A DNA stretch of 60,732 bases from Methylovulum sp. (lineage in GTDB: Bacteria > Pseudomonadota > Gammaproteobacteria > Methylococcales > Methylomonadaceae). The stretch's first letter is position 1; every line of letters begins with the position of its first letter. The position numbers and the translations under genes were made by a program. The notes beneath the pieces are model-generated. The model was not told where the DNA came from. It saw nothing but the letters and a program-made list of their open reading frames with translations, and made no database searches. The stretch lies in assembly GCA_030653435.1 (NCBI GenBank), contig JAURZI010000116.1, positions 1-60,732 on the forward strand, written 5' to 3'. Shown here piece after piece: positions 7,960 through 18,058 of the stretch.

Positions 7960-8427
7960 TCAAACCAAACGCCCAATCTCAACGTTAAAACCACTGCGAT
8001 TTTGCTGTCCATCCACATTAAAATAGCGGACGTTGCCTTGCTCATCGACCAGCCAAACCTCCATTGCCCCTGATTTCAAATACAAGGAAATTTTCTTACG
8101 CATTTCCTTGATGCTATTCGATACAGAGATGATTTCAACGCAAATTTCGGGGGCTGACGAGGCGCAAAGCTCATGACGATGCTGCTCAAAATAATCATTT
8201 GAACCCCAAGCAACATCAGGGACTTTCACACCGCTACGGGTTTGGATCGCTAACTCGGTAAAAATTCGCCCACCCAATTGATTTTTCAACAACGTCGCCA
8301 GCTCGCCTTGTAAAAAACTATGGATAAAAGAAGAGGGTGACATTTCAATATGCCCTTGCTGATTCAGTTCGATTTTATAAGGCAAATCGTGTAAGGATTT
8401 GTCGGCTAAAACGTCTTGCCATTGCAT
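7960..8427 (-). CDS. Uma2 family endonuclease-like protein (DUF820)
   Basis: 155 residues. The PD-(D/E)xK nuclease-like core of the Uma2 family is visible as VKVPDVAWGS (Asp), APEICVEIIS (Glu) and KKISLYLKSGAMEVWLVD (the lysine helix and VWLVD strand). The start is taken as ATG 8427, which has GGGAA a few bases upstream, rather than the TTG at 8439. Uma2 proteins are widespread, often in many copies, and their role is unknown. The gene stands alone, converging on fhcC. Confidence 0.8.
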   Translation of the reverse strand: MQWQDVLADKSLHDLPYKIELNQQGHIEMSPSSFIHSFLQGELATLLKNQLGGRIFTELAIQTRSGVKVPDVAWGSNDYFEQHRHELCASSAPEICVEIISVSNSIKEMRKKISLYLKSGAMEVWLVDEQGNVRYFNVDGQQNRSGFNVEIGRLV

Positions 8428-8508
8428 AATATTTCCCAAAGATAACCGAAGAAGCCATGAACATCACTAAACAGCAGGTTTCACTCGACTACAACGATAG
8501 CTTAACCA

Positions 8509-11121
8509 TCACCTAGCCATATTCGCCCGCACCCAAGCCGCAACCCCGGCTAAAGCCGAATCCAAACCAGCCGGATCATTGCCACCGGCCATCGCCATAT
8601 CCGGCCTGCCACCGCCTTTACCACCCACTTGCGTAGCGACAAAGTTAACCAGATCTCCGGCTTTAATTTGCCCTACAAGGTCTTTGCTCACCGCAGCAAC
8701 CAGACTGACTTTGTCGCCTTCGACCACCGCCAAAACTATCGCCGAGCTGCCCAGTTTGTTTTTCAATTGATCGGACAGGTCGCGCAAGGATTTAGCATCA
8801 ACATTATCGAGCTTAACCGCCAGGACATTAATGCCGGCGATATCGACAGCTTGGTCACTCAGTTCGTCGCCTGCGGAGCTCGCGAGTTTGGCATTCAGGC
8901 GTTCCAGTTGCTTTTCAAGGTTACGGGTTTTTTCCAGCAGCTGTTCAACTTTTTCCGCAGCTTTGTCCGGCGCGCTTTTCAGCATGCCGGCGATTTTATC
9001 CAACACCTGTTCGCGTTCAGACAGCCATTCCAGACAACCTTCGCCAGTGACAGCTTCGATACGCCGCACACCGGCAGCCACGCCGGTTTCGCCTATGATT
9101 TTAAAACAGCCGATATCCCCTGCCCTATCCACATGCGTACCGCCGCACAATTCGGTAGAAAATTCGCCAATTTTTAACACCCTGACTTCGGCGCCATATT
9201 TTTCGCCGAACAACGCCATCGCACCGGCTTTGACCGCATCGTCTTTCGCCATGACTTGCGCGGATACCGCTTGGTTTTGGCGAATTTGCCCGTTGACCCA
9301 TTTTTCCAACGTCGCGATCTGTTCTTGTGTGACAGGTTCAAAATGCGAGAAGTCAAAACGCAGGCGGCCGGGATTGACCAAAGAGCCTTTTTGCGCGACA
9401 TGCTCACCCAATGTTTGCCGTAATGCAGCATGCAGCAAATGCGTTGCAGAATGGTTTAGTTCAGTGGCTTTGCGTTGTTCGGCGCTGACTTTGGCGGAAC
9501 ACAACTGTCCGACTTGTAACATGCCGGAAACCACTTTCCCTTTATGAAGGAATAACGTGCCGCCTTGTTTTTGCGTGTCGGCAACAGCAAACACGGCATC
9601 GCCCGCTTTTAACTCGCCACAGTCGCCGACTTGGCCGCCTGACTCGGCATAGAACGGGGTTTTATCCAATACCACGATGCCTTCCGCACCTACTGGCAAG
9701 CTGTCTACAGCTTGGCCTTGCTGGTATAGCGCGACGATATGCACGTCATCATCGAGGTGATCGTAGCCGGTAAATTCAGTTTGGCTGTCGAGCTTGATAT
9801 CTTGGTCGTAATCGGCACCAAAGCTGCTGGCGGAACGGGCGCGTTCACGTTGTGCCGCCATGTCTTGCTCAAAGCCGTCATAATCGACACTCAGCTGATG
9901 TTCGCGTGCAAAGTCTGCGGTCAAATCGACGGGGAAGCCGTATGTATCGTAGAGTTGGAACACCGTGTCACCGGGGATGACCGTGCCTTCCAGCTTGGCG
10001 ACGCAGGCTTCGAGGATTTTCATGCCCTGCCCCAAGGTTTCTGCAAAGCGCTCTTCTTCTTTTTTCAAGACACGTTCGACTTGTTCTTGCGCCTGTTGCA
10101 ATTCGGGATAAGCCGCACCCATTTCTTCCACCAACGGGGCGACCAGTTTGTAGAAGAAAATATCGAGTATGCCCAAACGATAACCGTGGCGAATGGCGCG
10201 GCGGATGATACGGCGCAACACATAACCGCGGCCTTCGTTAGACGGCATCACGCCATCGGTGATTAAGAAGGCGCAAGAGCGAATGTGGTCGGCAATCACG
10301 CGCAACGAACTGTTGGTCAAATCATCGGTTTTCGCCAACACAGTGGCGGCATTGAGCAGTTTTTGGAACAAGTCGATTTCGTAATTGCTGTGCACGCCTT
10401 GTGACACGGCGGCGATGCGCTCCAAGCCCATACCGGTGTCTACCGATGGTTTCGGCAGCGGTGTCATCGTGCCGTCAACGGAACGGTCATACTGCATGAA
10501 AACGAGGTTCCATATTTCGATGTAACGGTCGCCGTCTTCATCGGGCGAGCCTGGAGGTCCACCGAAAATATGCGCGCCGTGGTCGTAAAAAATCTCCGTG
10601 CAAGGACCGCAAGGGCCGACATCGCCCATGGACCAAAAATTGTCTTTAGTGGCAATGCGTGAAAAACGTTCAGGACTAATCCCGACATCGTTCAGCCAAA
10701 TCGCCTCGGCTTCTTTATCTTCGGCATAAACTGTCACCCAGAGTTTTTCTGCGGGAATGTCCATCTCTTGGGTCAGAAATTCCCAAGCGTAATGGATGGC
10801 CTCTTTTTTGAAATAATCACCAAAACTGAAATTGCCCAGCATTTCAAAAAACGTATGGTGACGTGCGGTATAACCGACGTTTTCCAAATCGTTATGCTTA
10901 CCGCCGGCCCGCACACAGCGCTGGCTGGTAGCCGCCTTGTTAAAATCGCGGTGTTCGCGGCCCAAAAACACGTCTTTAAACTGCACCATACCGGCATTGG
11001 TAAATAACAACGTGGGGTCATCGGCAGGGACGAGTGAACTGGAAGGCTCTATAGCATGCCCACGCTGACGGAAAAATTCCAGGAAGGCTGCACGCAGTTC
11101 TGCGCTAGTCATTTTTTTCAT
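8509..11121 (-). CDS. alaS: Alanyl-tRNA synthetase
   Basis: 870 residues, full length for AlaRS, which charges tRNA-Ala and edits Ser/Gly mischarging. The class II catalytic domain begins at [16 protein letters not shown]. The editing domain carries [11 protein letters not shown] and [14 protein letters not shown], the zinc-binding HxxxH and CxxxH residues. The C-terminal coiled coil and DHHA1-type domain end with [15 protein letters not shown]. It is the third gene of recA-recX-alaS, a common gammaproteobacterial order. The gap to recX is 34 bases. Confidence 0.98.
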   Translation of the reverse strand: MKKMTSAELRAAFLEFFRQRGHAIEPSSSLVPADDPTLLFTNAGMVQFKDVFLGREHRDFNKAATSQRCVRAGGKHNDLENVGYTARHHTFFEMLGNFSFGDYFKKEAIHYAWEFLTQEMDIPAEKLWVTVYAEDKEAEAIWLNDVGISPERFSRIATKDNFWSMGDVGPCGPCTEIFYDHGAHIFGGPPGSPDEDGDRYIEIWNLVFMQYDRSVDGTMTPLPKPSVDTGMGLERIAAVSQGVHSNYEIDLFQKLLNAATVLAKTDDLTNSSLRVIADHIRSCAFLITDGVMPSNEGRGYVLRRIIRRAIRHGYRLGILDIFFYKLVAPLVEEMGAAYPELQQAQEQVERVLKKEEERFAETLGQGMKILEACVAKLEGTVIPGDTVFQLYDTYGFPVDLTADFAREHQLSVDYDGFEQDMAAQRERARSASSFGADYDQDIKLDSQTEFTGYDHLDDDVHIVALYQQGQAVDSLPVGAEGIVVLDKTPFYAESGGQVGDCGELKAGDAVFAVADTQKQGGTLFLHKGKVVSGMLQVGQLCSAKVSAEQRKATELNHSATHLLHAALRQTLGEHVAQKGSLVNPGRLRFDFSHFEPVTQEQIATLEKWVNGQIRQNQAVSAQVMAKDDAVKAGAMALFGEKYGAEVRVLKIGEFSTELCGGTHVDRAGDIGCFKIIGETGVAAGVRRIEAVTGEGCLEWLSEREQVLDKIAGMLKSAPDKAAEKVEQLLEKTRNLEKQLERLNAKLASSAGDELSDQAVDIAGINVLAVKLDNVDAKSLRDLSDQLKNKLGSSAIVLAVVEGDKVSLVAAVSKDLVGQIKAGDLVNFVATQVGGKGGGRPDMAMAGGNDPAGLDSALAGVAAWVRANMAR

Positions 11122-11155
11122 GATTTAAGGTGGGTATTTTCTACTAAAGATAAAA

Positions 11156-11632
11156 CTAAAATTTAGGGTTGTTACTGTTCAAATGCACATATAGCGCATT
11201 CACCAGTGCAGCCGGAAAGCCGCGCTGCATTAAGAAGCGGCTGCGTTTTGCCCATTCATGACGATCTTTGCAAACCTTAGCGGACGTACTATGCCTATAT
11301 TTTTTGCTATAGACCTGGCCCAACACGTCCATCCAGCTACCGGCCACGGTCTCTACAATACTGTCAAGATCGACGGCACCGACACCCTGATGCTGCAACT
11401 GATAACTGATGAAAACAGGGCCATAGCCCTTGAGGATACGATGTCTGGCATAGCTCTCGGCATAGCGTAAATCGTCTTGCAAACCCTGCTCGACTAAGCC
11501 GTCAATAGCGGCAAGAACTTGATGCTCGCCGTAACCTTTTACCAGGCATTTATTGAGCAATTCTTTGCGGCTATGCTCCCTACGCGCCAGCAAACGTAGA
11601 CAAACGTCCTTGATATCCTCAACATCACTCAC
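11156..11632 (-). CDS. recX: Regulatory protein RecX
   Basis: 158 residues, typical for RecX, which binds RecA filaments and limits their growth. Three-helix repeats are visible (LRLLARREHSRKELLNKCLVKGY, IDGLVEQGLQDDLRYAESYARHRILKGYGPVFISYQLQ). It starts 12 bases after recA stops, so both are co-transcribed, and expression as a fraction of recA by partial read-through is the usual arrangement. Confidence 0.93.
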   Translation of the reverse strand: MSDVEDIKDVCLRLLARREHSRKELLNKCLVKGYGEHQVLAAIDGLVEQGLQDDLRYAESYARHRILKGYGPVFISYQLQHQGVGAVDLDSIVETVAGSWMDVLGQVYSKKYRHSTSAKVCKDRHEWAKRSRFLMQRGFPAALVNALYVHLNSNNPKF

Positions 11633-11644
11633 AGCGGACTACGC

Positions 11645-12688
11645 TTATTCCTCATCAACCGTGCTTTCCGCCACTAAAATATCCGCCAAAACAGCGGGTT
11701 TAGAGAAGGCTTCCGCCCTGATTTTCGCTTCGATTTCCTTGGCTTTTTCAGGGTGTTCTTTCAGGAAGGTTTTGACATTTTCCTTGCCTTGACCGATTTT
11801 TTCATCGCCATAGCTATACCACGACCCCGATTTTTGAATAAAGCCGTATTTGACGCCCAAATCAACCAACTCACCGGCAAAAGAAATACCCTCTCCGTAC
11901 AAAATTTCGAATTCGGCCTCTTTAAAAGGCGGAGCGACTTTGTTTTTTACCACTTTTACGCGGGTTTCATTGCCAATGATTTCATCGCCTTTTTTAACCG
12001 AACCGATACGGCGTATATCCAAACGCACCGACGCATAAAACTTCAGGGCATTACCGCCGGTGGTGGTTTCGGGACTACCGAACATCACGCCGATTTTCAT
12101 CCTGATCTGGTTAATAAAAATGACCAAGGTATTAGAACGTTTGATATTGCCGGTCAGTTTCCTTAACGCCTGGGACATTAACCGCGCCTGCAACCCCATG
12201 TGCGAATCGCCCATATCGCCTTCAATCTCGGCTTTAGGGGTAAGCGCCGCTACCGAATCGACGACGACAATATCAACCGCACCCGAACGCACCAGCATAT
12301 CGGTGATTTCCAGCGCCTGTTCTCCGGTGTCTGGCTGCGAAACCAGCAAATCATCGACATTAACGCCGATTTTTTCGGCATAACCCGGATCCAGCGCATG
12401 CTCTGCATCGACAAATGCGGCCGTGCCGCCCAGTTTTTGGATCTCGGCGATCACCTGCAACGTCAGCGTGGTTTTGCCTGATGATTCAGGCCCGTAGATT
12501 TCGACGACACGCCCGCGCGGCAACCCGCCGCAGCCCAAGGCAATATCCAGCCCCAACGAGCCGGTAGAAACCACTTCGATGTCACGGGACGCGGCGACAT
12601 CGCCCATACGCATGACTGAACCTTTGCCAAACTGCTTTTCTATCTGCATCAGCGCAGCACCTAGCGCTTTCTTTTTGTTCTCGTCCAT
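11645..12688 (-). CDS. recA: Recombinase RecA
   Basis: 347 residues. RecA forms filaments on single-stranded DNA for homologous recombination and triggers LexA self-cleavage. Seen are the Walker [11 protein letters not shown], the [16 protein letters not shown] segment, loop residues [17 protein letters not shown] and the [16 protein letters not shown] block. The ATG at 12688 fits better than the TTG at 12694, with AGG eight bases upstream. A candidate LexA box lies 87 bases upstream. Confidence 0.98.
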   Translation of the reverse strand: MDENKKKALGAALMQIEKQFGKGSVMRMGDVAASRDIEVVSTGSLGLDIALGCGGLPRGRVVEIYGPESSGKTTLTLQVIAEIQKLGGTAAFVDAEHALDPGYAEKIGVNVDDLLVSQPDTGEQALEITDMLVRSGAVDIVVVDSVAALTPKAEIEGDMGDSHMGLQARLMSQALRKLTGNIKRSNTLVIFINQIRMKIGVMFGSPETTTGGNALKFYASVRLDIRRIGSVKKGDEIIGNETRVKVVKNKVAPPFKEAEFEILYGEGISFAGELVDLGVKYGFIQKSGSWYSYGDEKIGQGKENVKTFLKEHPEKAKEIEAKIRAEAFSKPAVLADILVAESTVDEE

Positions 12689-12774
12689 TATCAATGCCTG
12701 TGTAGGTACGTTATGCCCAAAAATATCGGGGAATGTCAGTGTGTGCGTTAGAAAGAATTATCGCAAAATCAAAG

Positions 12775-12790
12775 CTGTTTATTATTACAT
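12775..12790 (-). promoter_or_regulatory. Candidate LexA (SOS) box upstream of recA
   Basis: CTGTTTATTATTACAT at 12775-12790 matches the gammaproteobacterial LexA consensus CTGT-N8-ACAG at 7 of the 8 fixed positions and has the AT-rich centre. It sits 87 bases upstream of the recA ATG, where the recA promoter is expected. No other match was noticed in the intergenic region. LexA control of recA is established knowledge in this class; the site itself is inference. Confidence 0.6.
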
Positions 12791-12947
12791 AGGCGCATGG
12801 CTTCGGGTAGTGTTGATTTATTGCCATGACAGGCCAGGAACGCTAATGGCGCGCGGCCGAATCTCGCTTACCTTAGCCTTTACAACAACGCCTAATGCCA
12901 GTAATTTTAACCGGTTATTTCAGTGGACCAACAACAACGGAAACACC

Positions 12948-13832
12948 ATGCCAAACAAACAAATCGGTATTGTCGGCGAAGTGCTGTTTGACCAGTTCCC
13001 GGATGGCAAACGCATCCTGGGCGGTGCGCCTTTTAATGTTGCCTGGCATTTACAGGCTTTTGGACAACAGCCTTGCTTCATCAGCCGGGTCGGTGACGAT
13101 GCCCAGGGCGCCGGCATCCGCGCTGCCATGCAGGCCTGGGGCATGGACACCGGGCATCTGCAAACCGATACCGAACACCCTACCGGTACGGTTAACGTCG
13201 CCATCAACAACGGCGAACCCAGTTATGACATTCTGGACCAGCAGGCTTACGATTTTATTGCTGCGGGACAATTCATGGAACAGCGTTACAGTATCATTTA
13301 CCACGGCACCTTGGCCTTGCGGCACAGGCAATCATCATGTGCGCTGTCAGCATTAAAAAACCGGCACACGGGCAAAGTATTTGTCGATGTCAATTTACGC
13401 GCGCCGTGGTGGCATATCGACACGGTTGGGCAATGGCTAAGTAACGCCGACTGGCTTAAGCTTAACGACGATGAACTGTTACAACTTGCGCCACCGCACA
13501 ATAATCTGAAAGCAAGCATGTGTTGGTTGCTGGAACACTATCAACCCGAAGCCCTGGTGGTCACCTGCGGCAGCCAGGGCGCACTGGCATTGACCGGTAG
13601 CGGCGAATTTACCGAAACCGCACCAGCGGAAGGTTTGGCGGTAACCGATACGGTCGGCGCCGGTGATGCGTTTGCGGCGGTGCTGTTATTGGGGATACAA
13701 CAAGGTTGGTCGCTACGGCTGACCATGGACAGGGCGCAGGAATTTGCCTCCGCTTTAGTCACGCAACAAGGCGCAACAGTCCATGATATGCGTTTTTACC
13801 AACCGTTTATCGCAGACTGGCATTTGCTGTAG
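12948..13832 (+). CDS. PfkB-family sugar kinase, probably fructokinase
   Basis: 294 residues from ATG 12948; the longer open frame from 12579 overlaps recA and is not used. The ribokinase-fold signatures are the N-terminal GEVLFDQFPDGKRILGGAPFNVAWHL and the C-terminal DTVGAGDAFAAVLLLG, which carries the catalytic Asp. The closest recalled type is fructokinase, which in methanotrophs serves sucrose turnover, but no sucrose genes lie nearby, so the substrate is uncertain. It is divergent from recA and converges on lpxB with a 14-base gap. Confidence 0.8.
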   Translation: MPNKQIGIVGEVLFDQFPDGKRILGGAPFNVAWHLQAFGQQPCFISRVGDDAQGAGIRAAMQAWGMDTGHLQTDTEHPTGTVNVAINNGEPSYDILDQQAYDFIAAGQFMEQRYSIIYHGTLALRHRQSSCALSALKNRHTGKVFVDVNLRAPWWHIDTVGQWLSNADWLKLNDDELLQLAPPHNNLKASMCWLLEHYQPEALVVTCGSQGALALTGSGEFTETAPAEGLAVTDTVGAGDAFAAVLLLGIQQGWSLRLTMDRAQEFASALVTQQGATVHDMRFYQPFIADWHLL

Positions 13833-13846
13833 GGGACATAGACGCG

Positions 13847-15001
13847 TCACGGTAACATCTCCAAAACCAGCTCCGCCATTGTTTTTGATGCGCCGCCTTG
13901 CCCCAGTGCCTGCTTCACGCTATGCAGATTTTCACGCATGGCATCGGTATAAGCTTGATCCGTTAAAATACGCAACACTTCGGCTGCCAGATTTTCCGCA
14001 CTGGCCTCATGCTGGATAAATTCCTTGACGATAAGCTTACCGGCAACAATATTCGGCAAACCGATAAACGGCGTTTTTACCAGCCAGCGCCCCAGCCAAT
14101 ACGTGACCGTCGCCAGCTTATAAACAATCACCATAGGCACGCCCAGTAAGGCTGTTTCCAGTGTAGCCGTACCGGAACTGGTCATCACCGCATCGCAGCA
14201 TTGTATGACATCATAAGGCTGGTTTTTGATGATGGTGATATTAATCGGCGATTGCGGTAAATAGGCTGCCAGCAAACCGTCTTCAATAGATGCTGCTTGC
14301 GGCAACACAAATTGCAGCTCCGGCAAACGCGATTGCAATTGTTCCGTCGCCGCCAGCATAACCGGCAGCAGGCGATTGATTTCATTGGCCCGACTACCGG
14401 GCAACAAACCGACGATGGGCCGCCGGACATCCAGGCCAAAGCGCAGCAAATCTTCAGTTTTGCTGTATAAGGGCCGAACTTTATCGACAGAAGGATGCCC
14501 GACATAACGTACCGGCACTTTTTCAGCATCGTAATAAGCGGTCTCAAATGGAAAAATGACCGCCATCATGTCAATCACTTTGCCATATTGTTTCACTCGC
14601 CCAGCCCGCCATGCCCAAACCTGCGGGCTGACATAAAACAGCACTTTAATGCCTTGCCGCTTCGCGAAACGCGCCAGCTTAAAATTGAATTCCTTGTAAT
14701 CGACACACACCAGCAAATCCGGCTTTTCACTGACCAGCAATTGCTGCATCAGCATTAACGCCCGGCGAATTTCACGGTAATGTTTGATGACTTCGACGAC
14801 ACCGATGACGGCGATATGTGCGGAATCATAGCGGATGTCTATGCCCGCTTCCGCCATATTGGCGCCGCCCATGCCTATGCCTTTAATATCGGGCCGATGC
14901 TTACGCAGTTCCAGGAACATATTCGCGGCATGCTGGTCGCCGGACGGTTCACCGGCGCTGAAGGCCACCGTTAACGGTTTGTGTGTGGACACCTTCAACA
15001 T
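13847..15001 (-). CDS. lpxB: Lipid-A-disaccharide synthase
   Basis: 384 residues. LpxB, a peripheral inner-membrane GT-B glycosyltransferase, joins UDP-diacyl-sugar and lipid X into the lipid A disaccharide. Characteristic segments are FSAGEPSGDQHAANMFLELRK, LLVCVDYKEFNFKLARFAKR, VLFYVSPQVWAWRAGRVKQ and LLPGSRANEI. The usual partners lpxD, fabZ and lpxA are absent here. Instead two genes resembling gnnB and gnnA lie directly upstream in the same direction, 6 bases separating gnnB and lpxB. Confidence 0.96.
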   Translation of the reverse strand: MLKVSTHKPLTVAFSAGEPSGDQHAANMFLELRKHRPDIKGIGMGGANMAEAGIDIRYDSAHIAVIGVVEVIKHYREIRRALMLMQQLLVSEKPDLLVCVDYKEFNFKLARFAKRQGIKVLFYVSPQVWAWRAGRVKQYGKVIDMMAVIFPFETAYYDAEKVPVRYVGHPSVDKVRPLYSKTEDLLRFGLDVRRPIVGLLPGSRANEINRLLPVMLAATEQLQSRLPELQFVLPQAASIEDGLLAAYLPQSPINITIIKNQPYDVIQCCDAVMTSSGTATLETALLGVPMVIVYKLATVTYWLGRWLVKTPFIGLPNIVAGKLIVKEFIQHEASAENLAAEVLRILTDQAYTDAMRENLHSVKQALGQGGASKTMAELVLEMLP

Positions 15002-15007
15002 TAGGTT

Positions 15008-16105
15008 TTAAGCGGCGCAAGCATCACGGATTACCCCAACAATTTTTCTAATATCGTCAGCCGCTAAAAACGGACAAATAGGCAACGAAAAACACCGACT
15101 GGCAACAGCTTCCGTCACCGGCAAACTCACGCCCGCACAGTCTTGCTTAAACACATTTTGCTGATGCAAGGGCACGGGATAATATACCGCGCAACCGATT
15201 TGCTGGGCCTGCAACGCTTGCATGATGTCGTCACGGCGGTCGGACAACACCGTGTATTGATGATAAACATGCACGCCCAATCCATCTTCAAACGGCGTCG
15301 TCAACGGCAAACCTTCCATCAGCTCAGAATAAAGCCGGGCAACTTGGCGACGGGCCTGGTTGTATTGGTCTATGCGTTTTAATTTCGCCCGCAAAATGAC
15401 CGCCTGCATTTCATCCAGACGACTGTTATAGCCGATGACATCATGATAATAACGGACATTCGAGCCATGATTACGCAATTGCTTGAGCATCGCCGCCGTT
15501 TCATCCGAATCGGTAACCACCAGACCGCCATCGCCGAACGCGCCCAGGTTTTTGCTGGGAAAAAAACTGAAACCGGCGGCATGGCCTAGCGCGCCGGTCT
15601 GTATGCCGTTGATGCTGGAGCCAAACGACTGGCAGCAATCTTCAATCAGCTTGAGATCATGGTCCTTGCAAATCTGGACAATGCTATCCATATCGGCAGG
15701 TTGGCCGAACAAATGCACCGGCATCACGGCTTTAGTCTTAGGCGTAATGGCGTTAACTATCGCTTCCGGCGAGATATTGAAGGTTTTAGCATCAATATCG
15801 ACAAAAACCGGAACCGCCCCGACATATTTGATCGCTTCCGCCGTTGCAATAAAGGTAAATGCAGTGGTGATAACTTCATCGCCAGCGCCTATACCTTCGG
15901 CAATCAAGGCCAGATGCAACGCATCCGTGCCCGAAGCGACACCAATGGCATGCTTGACGCCCAGATAAGCCGCCGTTTCCTGTTCGAAAGCCTGCACATT
16001 CGGCCCTAAAATGAACGAACAATTTTCTATTGTTTGAGCCAAGCCCTGCTCAACTTCTTCTTTTATCTCGGCGTATTGGGCTTTGAGGTTTACCATGGGG
16101 ATCAT
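15008..16105 (-). CDS. gnnB: DegT/DnrJ/EryC1/StrS aminotransferase, probable GnnB (UDP-3-keto-GlcNAc aminotransferase)
   Basis: 365 residues, a PLP-dependent sugar aminotransferase. Visible are ASGTDALHLAL (cofactor phosphate site), IEDCCQSFGS and the Schiff-base lysine in FSFFPSKNLGAFGDGG. The family includes WbpE, which makes 3-amino sugars for O-antigen. Placement directly upstream of lpxB, with an oxidoreductase gene behind, matches the gnnA-gnnB pair known from Acidithiobacillus ferrooxidans, where it converts UDP-GlcNAc to UDP-GlcNAc3N for lipid A. The GnnB call rests on this context; a WbpE-like role in surface polysaccharide is the alternative. Confidence 0.7.
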   Translation of the reverse strand: MIPMVNLKAQYAEIKEEVEQGLAQTIENCSFILGPNVQAFEQETAAYLGVKHAIGVASGTDALHLALIAEGIGAGDEVITTAFTFIATAEAIKYVGAVPVFVDIDAKTFNISPEAIVNAITPKTKAVMPVHLFGQPADMDSIVQICKDHDLKLIEDCCQSFGSSINGIQTGALGHAAGFSFFPSKNLGAFGDGGLVVTDSDETAAMLKQLRNHGSNVRYYHDVIGYNSRLDEMQAVILRAKLKRIDQYNQARRQVARLYSELMEGLPLTTPFEDGLGVHVYHQYTVLSDRRDDIMQALQAQQIGCAVYYPVPLHQQNVFKQDCAGVSLPVTEAVASRCFSLPICPFLAADDIRKIVGVIRDACAA

Positions 16106-16289
16106 ATTTTTTTATTGCCTTATTGGTTTCGAATTTGTTTCGAGTTTGATTCGATTGTGATCGGGAATCCATTGCAGAACTTGTTTAAGCACTTAGGCGT
16201 TAGCGCAGACCACTACATCCATTGCCTAGCAAACCGTTTTTAGGGATTTTCAAACAGTGCTTCTTTGGTTGGCCTGCAAAAACCAACCC

Positions 16290-17228
16290 TCACTTATCCC
16301 CCAACAACCCGGTGATCCTGATCGCCGTCTCCAGAGCCCTGCGCCCCGCTTCACCAGACACCAAGGGCTTAGCCCCCGTCTGTATGCAATTGACAAAATG
16401 CTTGATTTCTTCCAGCAAGGCATCGCCGCTTTCAAATACCGATTCTTCAGTCTCTATTTCAGGAATGCCGGGGAACATTTCCTTAGCGCCGGTACGATGT
16501 TTGGTCAGCACCCGGTTCTGAAAATCGACCGCAACATAAGAGCTGGGTCTGAACAAGCGCATTTTGCGTTCCAGTTTCATGCTGATGCGGCTGGCGGTCA
16601 CGTTGGCTACACAGCCGTTTTTAAACAGCAGACGGGCATTGGCAATGTCCGTACCCTGCGTCAGCACAGCGGTGCCACTGGCATCAATGCGTTCCACTTC
16701 AGAATCGACCAGCGCCAAAATAATGTCGATGTCATGTATCATCAGATCTAACACGACACTGACATCATTGGCGCGCGGATTAAACGGCGACAAGCGGTGT
16801 GATTCGATAAACAGCGGTTTTTCGTCTTTATCCAGGCCTAACACGGCGGGATTAAAACGTTCCAGATGACCGACCTGCAAAACCAGCTGCCGCTCTCTGG
16901 CTATCGCTATTAATCCGTCCGCTTCGGCAACGGTGACGGTGATAGGCTTTTCCACCAAAACATGAATACCGGCGTCAAGAAAATCCTTGGCAACCTGATA
17001 ATGCAATGTGGTGGGCACAACAATGCTAACCGCATCGACCGCACCATCCAGTAACGCATGGTAATCGGTGAGCGCCTGCACGCCGTAGGTCTCGGCAACC
17101 GATACGGCGGCGGCCTCATTGACATCAACCACGGCCATTAGCTCGCAATCAGCTAAGCCCGCATATTTCTGGGCATGGAATTTACCCAAATAACCCGTGC
17201 CGATAACCGCACATTTTAATTTTTTCAT
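16290..17228 (-). CDS. gnnA: Gfo/Idh/MocA oxidoreductase, probable GnnA (UDP-GlcNAc 3-dehydrogenase)
   Basis: 312 residues from ATG 17228 (ATG 17234 is possible). The NAD-binding Rossmann motif is VIGTGYLGKFHAQKYAGL, and VLVEKPITV is the conserved EKP motif of the Gfo/Idh/MocA family. GnnA oxidises the 3-hydroxyl of UDP-GlcNAc before GnnB transaminates it. A 184-base spacer to gnnB contains short TTCGA-rich near-repeats and a small GGTTGG/CCAACC hairpin (16267-16288) just after the gnnA stop, so the two genes may be only partly co-transcribed. The substrate is inferred from the gnnA-gnnB-lpxB order. Confidence 0.68.
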   Translation of the reverse strand: MKKLKCAVIGTGYLGKFHAQKYAGLADCELMAVVDVNEAAAVSVAETYGVQALTDYHALLDGAVDAVSIVVPTTLHYQVAKDFLDAGIHVLVEKPITVTVAEADGLIAIARERQLVLQVGHLERFNPAVLGLDKDEKPLFIESHRLSPFNPRANDVSVVLDLMIHDIDIILALVDSEVERIDASGTAVLTQGTDIANARLLFKNGCVANVTASRISMKLERKMRLFRPSSYVAVDFQNRVLTKHRTGAKEMFPGIPEIETEESVFESGDALLEEIKHFVNCIQTGAKPLVSGEAGRRALETAIRITGLLGDK

Positions 17229-17267
17229 CTGCATGTCTTGTATCAAAGTTTAGCCAGGCCCGTGTCG

Positions 17268-17284
17268 GTAGGTAAGCGTATACC
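17268..17284 (-). repeat. Possible degenerate solitary REP-like palindrome
   Basis: GTAGGTAAGCGTATACC begins with GTAG and is an imperfect palindrome (GGTA/TACC ends), resembling the GTAG-type repeats between rnd and tolC. It lies in the 218-base spacer between the divergent gnnA and tetR genes. Only one short copy is present, so the call is weak. Nothing else clear was seen in this spacer. Confidence 0.25.
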
Positions 17285-17446
17285 TCAAACTGGAGCCCGG
17301 ATCCGTGCGGGTATTGTAATCTATTGGTAAGCAATCAGGAACTTTTGCGGCGCGACATCATGGCATCCATAATTCGTCCAATATCGGTTGCTGGATGGCT
17401 CATTTATTGATAGTATGGCTACCGAACGTTTGTTAGGTGAGCTATA

Positions 17447-18028
17447 TTGAATTCAAAAGAAAAAATATTAAGCAAAGCCATAGCCCTTTTCGCAGAAAAA
17501 GGCTATGCAGGTTTATCGATGAGACAATTGGCTACTGCCGTCAATATGAGCGTTGCCGCCATATACCATTATTTCCCTGATAAAAACACCCTTTATCTGG
17601 ATGCCATCCACTATGCTTTTTCAGGCAAAGAACTGGTTTTTGCCTTGGTGTGGGCATCTGAATGCCCTGCGGAAGAAAAATTGGCCCGATTCATCCGTTC
17701 ATTACTTGAGGTTATGCGCCAAGACCGTTTGTTCCATCGCCTGATGCAACGCGAAATCATGGAAGCTGACCCGACACGCATGCACACCCTGGCGCAAAGC
17801 GTCTTTAAAAACCAGTTTTGTTTATTGATGGAACTGGCGAGTGAACTGGCACCGGACAAGGATCCCCATTTGGTTGCGACATCCATCATCAGCCTGGTCA
17901 AAAATTATGTTGAATATCAGCCTTTAAATAAAAACTTTCCAGGCTGGAAACCGGAACATGAGCAACCGAACGTCATTGCCGAGCATATCACCGATTTATT
18001 GTTACACGGCTTAAAAACTGGACACTGA
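17447..18028 (+). CDS. TetR-family transcriptional regulator
   Basis: 193 residues with the TetR DNA-binding domain at the N-terminus (ALFAEKGYAGLSMRQLATAVNMSVAAIYHYFPDK). The start is TTG 17447 with GGTGA seven bases upstream; no ATG fits. The C-terminal ligand domain is not specific. It is the first gene of a run with an outer-membrane channel, a periplasmic adaptor and an RND pump, 30 bases apart from the next gene, so it very probably represses this operon. The inducer is unknown. Confidence 0.88.
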   Translation: MNSKEKILSKAIALFAEKGYAGLSMRQLATAVNMSVAAIYHYFPDKNTLYLDAIHYAFSGKELVFALVWASECPAEEKLARFIRSLLEVMRQDRLFHRLMQREIMEADPTRMHTLAQSVFKNQFCLLMELASELAPDKDPHLVATSIISLVKNYVEYQPLNKNFPGWKPEHEQPNVIAEHITDLLLHGLKTGH

Positions 18029-18058
18029 CATGCCCTCTTCAGCGCACAACGGAACACT

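Noticed and set aside
8457-8516. Possible 19-codon peptide upstream of the alaS 3' end
   Set aside because: Too short to support, without a ribosome site, and partly overlapping alaS on the opposite strand.
8831-9547. 238-codon open frame on + strand
   Set aside because: Antisense to alaS, serine/alanine/proline-rich by reflection of the real gene; no domain.
12579-12947. Longer N-terminus for the PfkB kinase
   Set aside because: It would overlap recA and the recA promoter and gives a non-conserved leader; ATG 12948 begins the conserved kinase fold.
16267-16288. Terminator after gnnA
   Set aside because: The GGTTGG/CCAACC stem is only 6 bases with a 10-base loop and no T tract, so I mention it in the gnnA entry but do not call a terminator.
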